Assembly (NCBI RefSeq): GCF_011074795.1
Contig: NZ_JAAMPF010000023.1
Coordinates: forward strand, 1 to 64,000
From: Marinobacter salicampi
GTDB taxonomy: Bacteria > Pseudomonadota > Gammaproteobacteria > Pseudomonadales > Oleiphilaceae
DNA length: 64,000 nt
Direction: 5' to 3'
The first letter of the stretch is position 1. The number at the start of each line of letters is the position of its first letter. The notes under the pieces are model-generated. The model was not told the origin of the DNA. It made no database searches and was given only the letters and a program-made list of their open reading frames with translations. Below, piece by piece: positions 42,497-51,194 of the stretch. Made by a program: the position numbers and the translations under genes.

Positions 42497-43227
42497 TGTT
42501 GCTGCACCTCTTCTTCCTCGGGAGGCTCTTCGTCTGTGGTTTCAGGGGGTGGCTGGTTTGCCTGCATGACTTCGCCCTGGGCGCTGGCACGGTCAAAATC
42601 GGGCATGGAGAATACCCGCACCAGTTCACCGAATCGCCGATGTGTGAGGGTGAGCTCGATGCCCAGGGGCAAGGCCTGGATCTGGCCCAAACCGGGATTG
42701 GGGTTGTTACCACCATCATCCTGAGGAGGCCAGTCCTCCACCCAGTTGCGTTCCTGATCCATGAAGCGAACGTCGAATTCAGTCACATCCTCCAGGAGCT
42801 TCTGATTCTGGCTTTCCTCCTCCTGGCCCCGGTCAACGGTAATCCAATACCGTCGGTGGAGCTCCTCCCCTGTCAGTTCGTAGGCGGATCTCTGCAGTTC
42901 GCTACGCTTTCGGCCCAGGGGATTACGCCAGCCCTGGCGTGTCAGTGTCAGGGCAAAGGCTTCGTCCCGACTGCTCAGGGCGGGTTCAAAATCGCCGTAA
43001 ATATTGCGTATGGGCCGGTTAACGATCTGGTGGACGTCCCGTTCAAGCAGCAGAAAGGCCCGTTGAATAGACTCAAACTCATTCGCCACCACGTCTACGC
43101 GGTCCCGGGACAGAATGATGCCGGAAATGACCTGCCAGACGCCCAGTCCGATCACCGCGGTTATGGTGATGGCGACCAGCACTTCCATGAGCGTGAAGCC
43201 CGCCTGGGGTGCTGAATAGGCTCTCAT
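42493..43227 (-). CDS. gspJ: Type II secretion minor pseudopilin J
   Basis: A 244-residue pseudopilin with cleavage site AG/FTLMEVLVAITITAVIG and Glu at +5. The globular part has FLLLERDVHQIVNRPIR, typical of GspJ. An acidic, Pro- and Gln-rich tail (PPPETTDEEPPEEEEVQQQ) at the C-terminus is unusual and likely disordered. Coupled to gspI by a four-base overlap. Confidence 0.88.
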   Translation of the reverse strand: MRAYSAPQAGFTLMEVLVAITITAVIGLGVWQVISGIILSRDRVDVVANEFESIQRAFLLLERDVHQIVNRPIRNIYGDFEPALSSRDEAFALTLTRQGWRNPLGRKRSELQRSAYELTGEELHRRYWITVDRGQEEESQNQKLLEDVTEFDVRFMDQERNWVEDWPPQDDGGNNPNPGLGQIQALPLGIELTLTHRRFGELVRVFSMPDFDRASAQGEVMQANQPPPETTDEEPPEEEEVQQQ

Positions 43228-43607
43228 TGCCCCTGGTCCCGAAGAAAACCGGACAGACTGTGAGTGGAGCGTGGGTCGCCACCGCTTTCAACAAAGCGCG
43301 CAATGTTGATGTCGACCCGGCGGATACTGGCCTCTTCGGTGGCGCTCACCTCCGTGGTTACCTGCCATCGGTAGGGGCCGTAGTCGAGCTCCTTGGTGGT
43401 TTTCGATATGTCCGGTACGCGTTCAGCCAGACGTAGCTCGGCCATGCGGTTTTCCGCCACCCAGCTGGCGAGGGTTTTGTCCCGGATGCGTTCAAAGCTG
43501 CCGATGTACTGGCTGCCCACTTCTGACGCGGCGGTGGCAATAAGACCGAAGACCAGCAGTGCGACCAGTACTTCAATCAGGGTAAAGCCGGATTGAGTAC
43601 GGGTCAT
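43224..43607 (-). CDS. gspI: Type II secretion minor pseudopilin I
   Basis: A 127-residue pseudopilin. SG/FTLIEVLVALLVFGLIATA gives the prepilin peptidase site and Glu5. ASWVAENRMAELRL is a well-conserved GspI segment. It starts the tip complex with GspJ and GspK. The ATG overlaps the gspH stop. Confidence 0.9.
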   Translation of the reverse strand: MTRTQSGFTLIEVLVALLVFGLIATAASEVGSQYIGSFERIRDKTLASWVAENRMAELRLAERVPDISKTTKELDYGPYRWQVTTEVSATEEASIRRVDINIARFVESGGDPRSTHSLSGFLRDQGQ

Positions 43608-44173
43608 GCCCGAACCTCGTCAACGTCGCCGCCCGGCCGCTGCCAGCGGATCCCGTCAAGGCCGTCGGACTCAAGAAGATGGGAGTACTCGTCCTGGCCG
43701 GGCCCAAAGAACTCAAGTTCGAACGGCGTGACCTCGCCACTGGAATAGAACACGATCTCGGGTCGAACCGTATCCTCGTCGCTGGTGAGCGCTGGCAGAT
43801 CGTTTTCGATGACCTGGGTCATGACCGTGCCATCGGGAAAGGCTCTGGGGCGGAACAGGCGTTCTGACTGGGCGGTCCAGGTGCGATCCTCGTCATTGAA
43901 GACCACGAAGCGATAGCCGTCGTCTTCCAGTACCAGCCCGAGCTCCTGGTTAGTGACGATGGCCTGTTCCGATGCGGTCTGCATCAGAAGGAAAAGCTCA
44001 CGGACCGTATTCTCCATTTCCCGGTGCTGGGCGCTGCCGCCCAGATTGGCGACTGCCAGAGCGGCGAGCAGGCCTACGACAATAAGGACCACCAGGATCT
44101 CGATCATCGTGAAGCCGATGCTACGAGACCGGCGAAAATTACTGTGCCGGAAAACGTGACTGCGCCCGGGCAT
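43604..44173 (-). CDS. gspH: Type II secretion minor pseudopilin H
   Basis: A 189-residue pseudopilin with an unusually long, basic leader (MPGRSHVFRHSNFRRSRSIG) before the cleavage site G/FTMIEILVVLIVVGLLAAL. The beta-rich domain has GLVLEDDGYRFVVFNDE. It begins six bases after the gspG stop. Confidence 0.88.
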   Translation of the reverse strand: MPGRSHVFRHSNFRRSRSIGFTMIEILVVLIVVGLLAALAVANLGGSAQHREMENTVRELFLLMQTASEQAIVTNQELGLVLEDDGYRFVVFNDEDRTWTAQSERLFRPRAFPDGTVMTQVIENDLPALTSDEDTVRPEIVFYSSGEVTPFELEFFGPGQDEYSHLLESDGLDGIRWQRPGGDVDEVRA

Positions 44174-44179
44174 GCTGGC

Positions 44180-44617
44180 TTATCCCTGTACGTCCCAGAC
44201 GCTCAGATCCGCTGCGTCTCCCTCGCCCCCTTCCCGGCCGTCAGAGCCGTAGGTGTAAAGGTTATACGGCCGTTCGGCACCGGGGCTGATGTACTGATAC
44301 TCTGAATTCCAGGGATCCTGGGGCACATTCTTGAGGTAGCCGTCAGGGTTCCAGTTGCGGGGCTCGGGGTTGCCGCTGGGCTTGGACACCAGCGCTTCAA
44401 GGCCCTGCTGGGTCGAGGGGTAATGGCCATTGTCCAGCCGGTAGAGGTCCAGGGCATTAGCTATGTTGTTCATCTGCGTTTTAGCTACCGTAACCTTGGC
44501 CTGGTCACTGCGCCCCATGATGTTGGGCGCCACAATGGCGACCAGCAGCCCCAGAATGACCATCACCACCATGATTTCTATCAGCGTGAAGCCGCGCTGC
44601 TGTGTTGCCTTGTTCAT
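44180..44617 (-). CDS. gspG: Type II secretion major pseudopilin G
   Basis: About 145 residues starting at the ATG at 44617, placed eight bases after AAGAGAG; a GTG nine bases earlier would overlap the ribosome site. RG/FTLIEIMVVMVILGLLVA is the cleavage site and helix. The C-terminal half (GHYPSTQQGLEALVSKP, then PQDPWNSEYQYISPG) has the conserved loop that holds Ca2+. It builds the pseudopilus shaft. Confidence 0.93.
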   Translation of the reverse strand: MNKATQQRGFTLIEIMVVMVILGLLVAIVAPNIMGRSDQAKVTVAKTQMNNIANALDLYRLDNGHYPSTQQGLEALVSKPSGNPEPRNWNPDGYLKNVPQDPWNSEYQYISPGAERPYNLYTYGSDGREGGEGDAADLSVWDVQG

Positions 44618-44657
44618 CTTTGTCACTCTCTTGTCACCTGTTCATTTTGGCGGGCCG

Positions 44658-45869
44658 TCAGCCCACAAGATTACTCATATTCAGGATGGGAAGCATGATT
44701 GCCAACACGATGATCAGCACCACCACGCCCATAACCAGCAGCATCATGGGCTCAAACAGGCCCACGATTGCAGCGATCTTCGCCTGCAGGGTGGTTTCCT
44801 GCATCCGCGCTGTCCGCTCCAGCATACTGTCCAGTTCGCCGCTGGCCTCGCCACTGGCAATCATGTGCAGCATCATGGGCGGGAAATAACCGGTCTGGTT
44901 CAGAGACCGGTGCAGACTGCCCCCTTCGCTGACGCGCTGGGCCGCCCCCCTGAGTTCCTGGCGAAGATAGTCATTGGAGAGCACTTCACCGGCTATCCGC
45001 ATCGCGTCAACCAGAGGTACGCCGCTGGTGGTCAGGATGCTCAGGGTGCTGGCGTAACGGGCCGTGCTGACCCCGCGAACCATACCCGATACCAGAGGCA
45101 TATTCAGCAATGCCCGATGGAACCGGAGCCGGTTCGCCGGCTTGCGCAGAGCCATGCGGAAAAGCAGGATGCAGGCAATAATGACGACCAGCAGGTAGAC
45201 ACCAAAAGTCGCCAGAAATTCCGATATTGCCAGCATAACTTTGGTTAACGTTGGCAGCTCCTGACCCTGGCGAACAAAGACTTCGATAATGTCCGGCACC
45301 ACATAGGTCAGCAGGAACACCACAATGGCAATGGCGACGAAGCTCAGGATGATGGGGTAAATCGCTGCCAGCTGGATTTTCTGGCGGGCTTCCTGGCGGC
45401 TTTCGGTATAGTCAGCCAATCGGTTCAGTACCAGGTCCAGGTGGCCGGCATGTTCCCCTGCCGCCACCGTTGAGCGATAGAGGCGCGGGAAGGCCCGGGG
45501 AAACTCACCCAGGCTGTCCGCCAGAGTGTAGCCTTCCATTACCTTGGCACGGATGGCAATCATCATTCCCTTGACACTGGGCTTCTCCGATTGCTGGGCC
45601 GCGGCTGACAGGGCCTGCTCAATCGGAATGCCTGACTGTATCAGCGTGGCAAGCTGGCGAGTCACCAGGGCAAGGTCCGGCGGACTCAGCTTGCCACGAC
45701 CAGTCAAAGGACTGGTGCGGGAACGCTTTTCAACCGCGGGCTCCACCGCCAGGGGCGCAAGGCCCAGCTCCCGTAGCTGCTGCCGGACCGCCCTGGCGCT
45801 ATCAGCCTCCAGAACCCCCTGTTTCTGCTTGCCTTTCGGGTCCAGGGCCTTGTAATCAAATGCAGGCAT
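44658..45869 (-). CDS. gspF: Type II secretion inner-membrane protein F
   Basis: A 403-residue polytopic protein. Two homologous cytoplasmic T2SF domains (residues about 70-190 and 275-395) each precede membrane helices; HLDLVLNRLADYTESRQEAR and SGELDSMLERTARMQE are the repeated signatures. It is the membrane platform that couples GspE to pseudopilus growth. Length normal. It starts five bases after the gspE stop. Confidence 0.92.
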   Translation of the reverse strand: MPAFDYKALDPKGKQKQGVLEADSARAVRQQLRELGLAPLAVEPAVEKRSRTSPLTGRGKLSPPDLALVTRQLATLIQSGIPIEQALSAAAQQSEKPSVKGMMIAIRAKVMEGYTLADSLGEFPRAFPRLYRSTVAAGEHAGHLDLVLNRLADYTESRQEARQKIQLAAIYPIILSFVAIAIVVFLLTYVVPDIIEVFVRQGQELPTLTKVMLAISEFLATFGVYLLVVIIACILLFRMALRKPANRLRFHRALLNMPLVSGMVRGVSTARYASTLSILTTSGVPLVDAMRIAGEVLSNDYLRQELRGAAQRVSEGGSLHRSLNQTGYFPPMMLHMIASGEASGELDSMLERTARMQETTLQAKIAAIVGLFEPMMLLVMGVVVLIIVLAIMLPILNMSNLVG

Positions 45870-45873
45870 TCGG

Positions 45874-47379
45874 CTAGCTCCGGTGAGTCACTCGTAGAAC
45901 TTCTTCCATGGTGGTCGCGCCTTCCAGTATTTTTGCGACCCCATCCGAGTGAATGCTCGGTCCGTTCTTCCTGGCCTCATGCTCAAGTTCAAGCTCGCCC
46001 GCCCGCCTGTGGATCAACGCGGTGAGCTCGTCGGTTACTTCCACGACTTCGTAAATACCCATCCTGCCGCGATAACCCTGCTGGTTACAGGTGTCACAAC
46101 CCCCTGCCCGGTAGATGGTCGGCGGGTTTGCTTCGTCCTGCTGGAGGAACTCGCACTGCTCGGCCGTCGGTGTGTACGGGATCTTGCACTCCTCGCACAG
46201 CACCCTGACCAGACGCTGGGCGACAATGCCCACCAGACTGGATGAGATCAGGAATGGCTCGATGCCCATATCCATAAGCCGGGTAATGGCGCCAACGGCG
46301 GTATTGGTGTGCAGGGTCGACAGGACCAGGTGGCCGGTAAGACTGGCCTGCACCGCAATTTCCGCGGTTTCCAGATCCCGGATCTCACCAATCATCACCA
46401 CATCCGGATCCTGACGAAGAATTGCCCGCAGCCCCCGGGCAAACGTCATTTCCACCTTCGGGTTTACCTGGGTCTGGCCGATGCCCGGCAGGTTGTACTC
46501 GATAGGGTCTTCGACCGTCAGGATATTGCGGGAGCGATCGTTGATCTCCTGAAGCGCGGCGTACAGAGTCGTCGACTTACCAGAGCCGGTGGGACCGGTA
46601 ACCAGTAAAATGCCGTAAGGGCGATAGATTAGCTTGCGCAGGATCTTGAGATCACGTTCACCCATCCCGAGCGATTCGAGGCGGATCTGGCCGGCCTGCT
46701 TATCGAGTAATCGGAGTACGATACGCTCGCCGTTGGACGATGGCATGGTAGAGACCCTGATATCCACTTCACGGCCGGCTACGCGAAGGGAAATCCGGCC
46801 GTCCTGTGGCACCCGCTTCTCGGCAATGTCCAGTTTCGCCATGACCTTGATCCGCGATACCAGAAGTGGCGCCAGTGCCCGCTTGGGCTGGACCACCTCC
46901 CTCAAAACACCGTCCACCCGAAATCGAACCACCAACCGCTTTTCATAGGTTTCTATGTGAACATCTGAAGCTCCGGTCTTGACCGCTTCAGCAAGGATGG
47001 CGTTGATCAGCCGGATAATCGGGGCGTCGTCTTCCTGCTCCAGGAGATCTTCAGTCTCCGGAACGGAATCAGCCAGCGAGGCTAGGTCCATATCGTCGCC
47101 GATGCCCTCGACCATCTGCATGGCCTCGGCGGAATCATTCTGGTACGCCGCGTTGAGGGCTTCGTCGAAAGCTTCCGGTGCAATAGGTTCAAAGCGTGCC
47201 CTGCCTCCGCTGACACGGTTGGCCTCAGCCAGGGCCGAGTGTTGCGCGCCCGGCCGTACTAATACCAATGCCCCACCCTGATCGTCGCGGGTTAGAATCA
47301 CCCCATTTCGTTTTGCGAACGTAAAGGGCAATCGCCCGACCGGGGCATCTTGTGGCTGCACTTCTGCTTCTATGTTCAA
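45874..47379 (-). CDS. gspE: Type II secretion ATPase E
   Basis: A 501-residue cytoplasmic ATPase. Walker A is [11 protein letters not shown]; the Asp box is near [18 protein letters not shown]; the His box is [15 protein letters not shown]. The zinc-binding four-Cys motif (CEECK and [11 protein letters not shown]) is intact. The N-terminal domain that binds GspL is short (about 110 residues). It is the first gene of the minus-strand gsp operon and is divergent from the gspC-like gene. Confidence 0.93.
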   Translation of the reverse strand: MNIEAEVQPQDAPVGRLPFTFAKRNGVILTRDDQGGALVLVRPGAQHSALAEANRVSGGRARFEPIAPEAFDEALNAAYQNDSAEAMQMVEGIGDDMDLASLADSVPETEDLLEQEDDAPIIRLINAILAEAVKTGASDVHIETYEKRLVVRFRVDGVLREVVQPKRALAPLLVSRIKVMAKLDIAEKRVPQDGRISLRVAGREVDIRVSTMPSSNGERIVLRLLDKQAGQIRLESLGMGERDLKILRKLIYRPYGILLVTGPTGSGKSTTLYAALQEINDRSRNILTVEDPIEYNLPGIGQTQVNPKVEMTFARGLRAILRQDPDVVMIGEIRDLETAEIAVQASLTGHLVLSTLHTNTAVGAITRLMDMGIEPFLISSSLVGIVAQRLVRVLCEECKIPYTPTAEQCEFLQQDEANPPTIYRAGGCDTCNQQGYRGRMGIYEVVEVTDELTALIHRRAGELELEHEARKNGPSIHSDGVAKILEGATTMEEVLRVTHRS

Positions 47380-47525
47380 CGTCGTCCTCGTATGCTCACA
47401 ACCTGGAGGGTCTTATCAGCTGGATCAATCCAAGAGGCTACCACAGGATCGGTAAAAAAAGTTGGGCGATCCGGCATTTCTGAAGGATAAATCAGACCGG
47501 CTCAGGACTCTGCTGACAAGCAGTT

Positions 47526-47554
47526 TTCCGTTCTGGACGCCGGCCTCGTTATAC
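47526..47554 (+). promoter_or_regulatory. Candidate sigma70 promoter for gspC-like gene
   Basis: TTCCGT at 47526-47531 and TTATAC at 47549-47554 are exactly 17 bases apart and about 60 bases before the gspC-like ATG. The -35 is weak. The 232-base gap between gspE and gspC must also hold the minus-strand promoter. Confidence 0.35.
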
Positions 47555-47611
47555 TTGAAGAAAACCTGCTACATTGGAGCCTAGGCTCCGCCCGGACGAG
47601 TAAGGAAAACA

Positions 47612-48265
47612 ATGGCATTTACCACCTCACGGCTACCTTTGCTGGCCGTCGTTCTGGTCACCGCAGCGATGATCGGCAGTCTGTCCTGGCAGGCCTATCA
47701 GGTCTGGTCCGGCGACAAGCTGGGTCCTGTCGCCGATTCGGATGGCTTGACCGAGCGAGCCGCCTCGGAGATGAACCCGGTGCCCGACATCCGGCTGGCG
47801 TCCATTGACCTTTTCGGGGAACTTGATCCGGAAAATGAAACCAAAGAGCTCGACACCGAAAACCTGCCGGAGACCAATTTGCGACTTTTCCTTCGTGGCG
47901 CCCTGTCAGCCGACGGGGAATACCCTGCCAGCGCGCTCATAGAAGACTCGACCGGCAGGACTGAAGCCTATGTCAAAGGGGACGAATTGCCTGGCAACGC
48001 CACACTGAGGGCGATTCATCCGCAGCGGGTCATTCTCGAGCGGGGCGGCAAGCTGGAAAATCTCTATTTCCCTGAGACCGACGACCGGGCCGGACTTTCA
48101 ATCGCCGCCAATGACTCCCAGCCCGCAGCTGTCGAACAGGAGTCTGCGCCACAGGCCCAGGCAGGCGGCTCTACGCGCGGTAGCGACCCCTCCGAACAAA
48201 GGCGAGAGGAAATTCGCCAACGCCTGGAACAGTTGAGGGAACGCCTGCGACAGAATAATAACTAA
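47612..48265 (+). CDS. gspC: GspC-like type II secretion protein
   Basis: A 217-residue bitopic protein. One N-terminal helix (LLAVVLVTAAMIGSLSWQAY) is followed by a periplasmic HR-type domain (residues about 65-155) with LRLFLRGALSADGEYPASA and the LRAIHPQRVILERGGK strand. In place of a PDZ domain it ends in a disordered region and a charged coiled coil (QRREEIRQRLEQLRERLRQ). GspC links the inner-membrane platform to the outer-membrane secretin GspD, which is not in this window. RBS is AAGGA. The stop is directly followed by the LapG-like gene. Confidence 0.8.
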   Translation: MAFTTSRLPLLAVVLVTAAMIGSLSWQAYQVWSGDKLGPVADSDGLTERAASEMNPVPDIRLASIDLFGELDPENETKELDTENLPETNLRLFLRGALSADGEYPASALIEDSTGRTEAYVKGDELPGNATLRAIHPQRVILERGGKLENLYFPETDDRAGLSIAANDSQPAAVEQESAPQAQAGGSTRGSDPSEQRREEIRQRLEQLRERLRQNNN

Positions 48266-48274
48266 GTGCTGGCC

Positions 48275-48928
48275 ATGGTCCATTGCCTGCATTCACGACT
48301 CCGTCATCTGTGTTTTGCGCTCATACTCGGGGCATCGACTGTGGTCGCGGTCGACCTCAGCTCCGACCTGCTCGAATACATAGAAGCGGAGTTCGGGACG
48401 GAAGCCACCGACCGTCTCAAGCGATGGGAACATCTCAGCGCTGTCGCGGCTAGCGCGCCTGTTGAGCGCCAGCTACAACTGGTTAATTCTTTCTTCAACC
48501 GTGTGCAGTTTGTTGACGACATAAAGCACTGGGGTGAGGAGGACTACTGGGCAACACCGGTGGAAATGCTCGCGACCAATGGTGGCGACTGCGAAGACTT
48601 TTCAATCAGCAAATACGTCACACTCAAGGCCATGGGCGTCCCCGACGCCCAACTACGGATCATGTATGTCAAGGCACTGGAGCTGAACCAGGCCCACATG
48701 GTGCTGGCCTGGTATCCCACCCCGGATGCTGAACCGCTTATTCTCGATAATCTCATCAATGAAATACGCCCGGCTTCGGAGCGCCCGGACCTTGAGCCTG
48801 TCTACAGCTTCAACGGTGAAGGCCTTTGGCTGAACAAACAGCGTGGGCCCGGTAAAAGGATCGGTACGCCGGAACGACTCAGCCGCTGGGTGGACCTTAA
48901 CAGCCGGCTGATCGATTCCCTGCGATAA
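48275..48928 (+). CDS. lapG: LapG-like periplasmic cysteine protease
   Basis: 217 residues from the ATG at 48275; a GTG at 48266 directly after the gspC stop is an alternative. A signal peptide (SRLRHLCFALILGAST) leads to a BTLCP/DUF920 domain. The catalytic triad is Cys106 in GGDCEDFSIS, His141 in NQAHMVLAWY and Asp158 in LILDNLINEI. LapG proteases cut large surface adhesins unless held by the c-di-GMP receptor LapD. Neither lapD nor an adhesin is here. The tight link with gspC is unusual. Ca2+-binding acidic residues of LapG (near DCED) are present. Confidence 0.88.
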   Translation: MVHCLHSRLRHLCFALILGASTVVAVDLSSDLLEYIEAEFGTEATDRLKRWEHLSAVAASAPVERQLQLVNSFFNRVQFVDDIKHWGEEDYWATPVEMLATNGGDCEDFSISKYVTLKAMGVPDAQLRIMYVKALELNQAHMVLAWYPTPDAEPLILDNLINEIRPASERPDLEPVYSFNGEGLWLNKQRGPGKRIGTPERLSRWVDLNSRLIDSLR

Positions 48929-48962
48929 CCATTCCCGCAAGGCCACTAGAAAGTTAGCCCCC

Positions 48963-51194
48963 TTACTTGACCCCCAGTGCTCGACCGAGGCCTGAGGTCC
49001 GTAACACCTGTCGCTTGACCGCGTATTCAAACACCCGCTCATCGGGGAGTAGCAGGCTGAACCAATGCTTGGCCCTGGTGATCCCGGTATAGACCAGCTC
49101 TCTGGTAAGGACCGGGTTGAGCTTGTCCGGTAGCACCAGGCTGGCATGGCTGAACTCGGAGCCCTGGGCTTTATGGACGGTCATGGCATAGACGGTTTCT
49201 ACTGCCTGCAAGCGGCTGGGCAGCACCCATCGTATACCTGCTGAACCGTCAGTGGCTGCGAAGGCGACCCGCTGCACAAGGGTTTCAGGGTCAATAGCCT
49301 CCTGATTTGATGCCCAGAGCCTTGCGGGTAACTCAAGGGTCAGGCCGACATCACCATTCATCAGGCCCAGGCTGTAATCATTCCGGGTCACAAGCACAGG
49401 CCGGCCCGGGTACCAGCCGTGAGCCGATCGGATAAGACCGGCCCGATGCAAAGCGTCTGCGATCACCTCGTTCAGCCCTTCCACTCCATAGGGCCCTCGT
49501 CTGAGCGCGCAGAGAAGCTGAAACTGCCCGTAAGCCTCAAGCAGTGCCCGGGCCCATGCATCAAATTCCTGCAGGGGCGCGGTGGTCGGGGGACGCAAGC
49601 GGAGCATTTCGGCGAGATAGTGGCGATAACCCACTGGCGATGACTGCTGCTCAGCTGTTGACACAAAATGCTCTGCCCCGCCCTCAATGGCGTGGCGACA
49701 GATTGCGCTGTCCCGACCGGCTTTTTGCAGACGCACCAGCGCTATATCACTGAAGCCTTCGTTGAACAGGCCTTTCAGTCTCCGTAGTCCGGCCCCGGCA
49801 TTGACCGATTGTGCCAGGGTCCCGATACCGCTGGTTTCAGCAAACCGGAAGCTTTTTCTCAAGAGTGTGACGGCCTGATCCAGCAGCTCGCCTTTGCTGT
49901 CAACCAGACCCGGCTCAACGGTCTGGCCGGCCACCTGCGCCAGCCAGGTTGCTGTCTGCTCACTGTAGTGGCCGTCAGCAGCCCGCTGGCATAATTCCCC
50001 AAGGACTGCCCCGGCATCCACAGACGCCAGCTGGTCCTTGTCGCCCAGTAGAATCAACCGCGCCCTGGGCGGCATGGCCTCCAGTACTGAGGCCATCATC
50101 TCGATATCGACCATCGACGCTTCGTCAATCACCAGGGTGTCCAGCACCAGCGGGTTATGGCGATGATGGCGAAACTGCCGTGACCCCGGCAGGCTGCCCA
50201 ACAACCTGTGGAGCGTTGTGACCGAGGTTGGAATGGCCTCTTTCAGCTCGTGAGCCCGGGGCAAGCCCGACAGGTCCAGCTTAGCCACGGCGTTTGATAT
50301 CGATTCGTTTAGCCGTGCTGCAGCCTTGCCAGTTGGCGCTGCGAGCCGGATGCGAAGGGGCCGCGCACCGGAGTCTTTTGCCATCGCGACGCACTGCAGG
50401 GCTGCCAGTAGCCTGACGACGGTGGTGGTCTTGCCTGTGCCCGGGCCACCGGTAATCACGCTGAAGTTAAGGCGCGCCGCATTGGCACAGGCGATGCGCT
50501 GCCAGTCTGCGCTGGTGTCATCGCCCGAACTGGGAAACAGTGATTGCAGAGCTGACCGAAGTACCACAGCAGGGTCGCTGTCTGGCGCCTGAAGAAGGCC
50601 AGGTAGACTGAGCCGAGATGTGATCTGGTGGGAGATCACCTGCTCGTATTGCCAGTAGCGCCTCAGATAGAGCCGCAGGCCATCGCGTACCAGTGGTGTT
50701 TTCCCGGTGTCCACGCCCGCTCCGCCTGTCACCAGCAACGGGTGGGCCAGTGCTTCCCGCCATTGCTCGAGGCTAACCTGTGCCAGGATTTCTGAAGGCA
50801 AAAGACTTTGCTCCGGCGCGGCTTCGTCTTCTGGGGGAAGCGACAGGGCGTCGTTAAACCCATGCTGCACCATACCGTTAAGATCCAGGCAGACGTGGCC
50901 CCGCCCGAGCTGGTGTGAGGCAAGCGCGATGGCCAGCAGCAGAAGTGGAGAGGCGGGCTGACCGGCTTCCTGGGCCTCTTGCGCCAAGAAGCGGGCCAGA
51001 GCCACATCCAATGGTCTCAGCCAGCCAAGATCGACCCAGCGCTGCAACAGATCAATCAGGGCGTCAACACTGGCAAGCGCATGTCGTCCCGGCGCGAGTT
51101 CAGCTACGCCCTGTTCAGACCGGATTCCGGCATCAGGTTGTACGCTGCCTTCACCCGGCTGTTCCAGGCCCAGCTCAAACTGTTCAGGGCTCAT
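48963..51194 (-). CDS. recD: Exodeoxyribonuclease V alpha subunit
   Basis: A 743-residue superfamily 1 helicase with 5'-3' polarity. Walker A is ITGGPGTGKTTTVVRLLAAL; LVIDEASMVDIEMM is the Walker B part; LILLGDKDQLASVDAGAVLG and VYAMTVHKAQGSEF are later motifs. It is longer than E. coli RecD (about 608). The ATG overlaps the recB stop (ATGA). It works with RecB and RecC in repair of double-strand breaks. Confidence 0.93.
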   Translation of the reverse strand: MSPEQFELGLEQPGEGSVQPDAGIRSEQGVAELAPGRHALASVDALIDLLQRWVDLGWLRPLDVALARFLAQEAQEAGQPASPLLLLAIALASHQLGRGHVCLDLNGMVQHGFNDALSLPPEDEAAPEQSLLPSEILAQVSLEQWREALAHPLLVTGGAGVDTGKTPLVRDGLRLYLRRYWQYEQVISHQITSRLSLPGLLQAPDSDPAVVLRSALQSLFPSSGDDTSADWQRIACANAARLNFSVITGGPGTGKTTTVVRLLAALQCVAMAKDSGARPLRIRLAAPTGKAAARLNESISNAVAKLDLSGLPRAHELKEAIPTSVTTLHRLLGSLPGSRQFRHHRHNPLVLDTLVIDEASMVDIEMMASVLEAMPPRARLILLGDKDQLASVDAGAVLGELCQRAADGHYSEQTATWLAQVAGQTVEPGLVDSKGELLDQAVTLLRKSFRFAETSGIGTLAQSVNAGAGLRRLKGLFNEGFSDIALVRLQKAGRDSAICRHAIEGGAEHFVSTAEQQSSPVGYRHYLAEMLRLRPPTTAPLQEFDAWARALLEAYGQFQLLCALRRGPYGVEGLNEVIADALHRAGLIRSAHGWYPGRPVLVTRNDYSLGLMNGDVGLTLELPARLWASNQEAIDPETLVQRVAFAATDGSAGIRWVLPSRLQAVETVYAMTVHKAQGSEFSHASLVLPDKLNPVLTRELVYTGITRAKHWFSLLLPDERVFEYAVKRQVLRTSGLGRALGVK

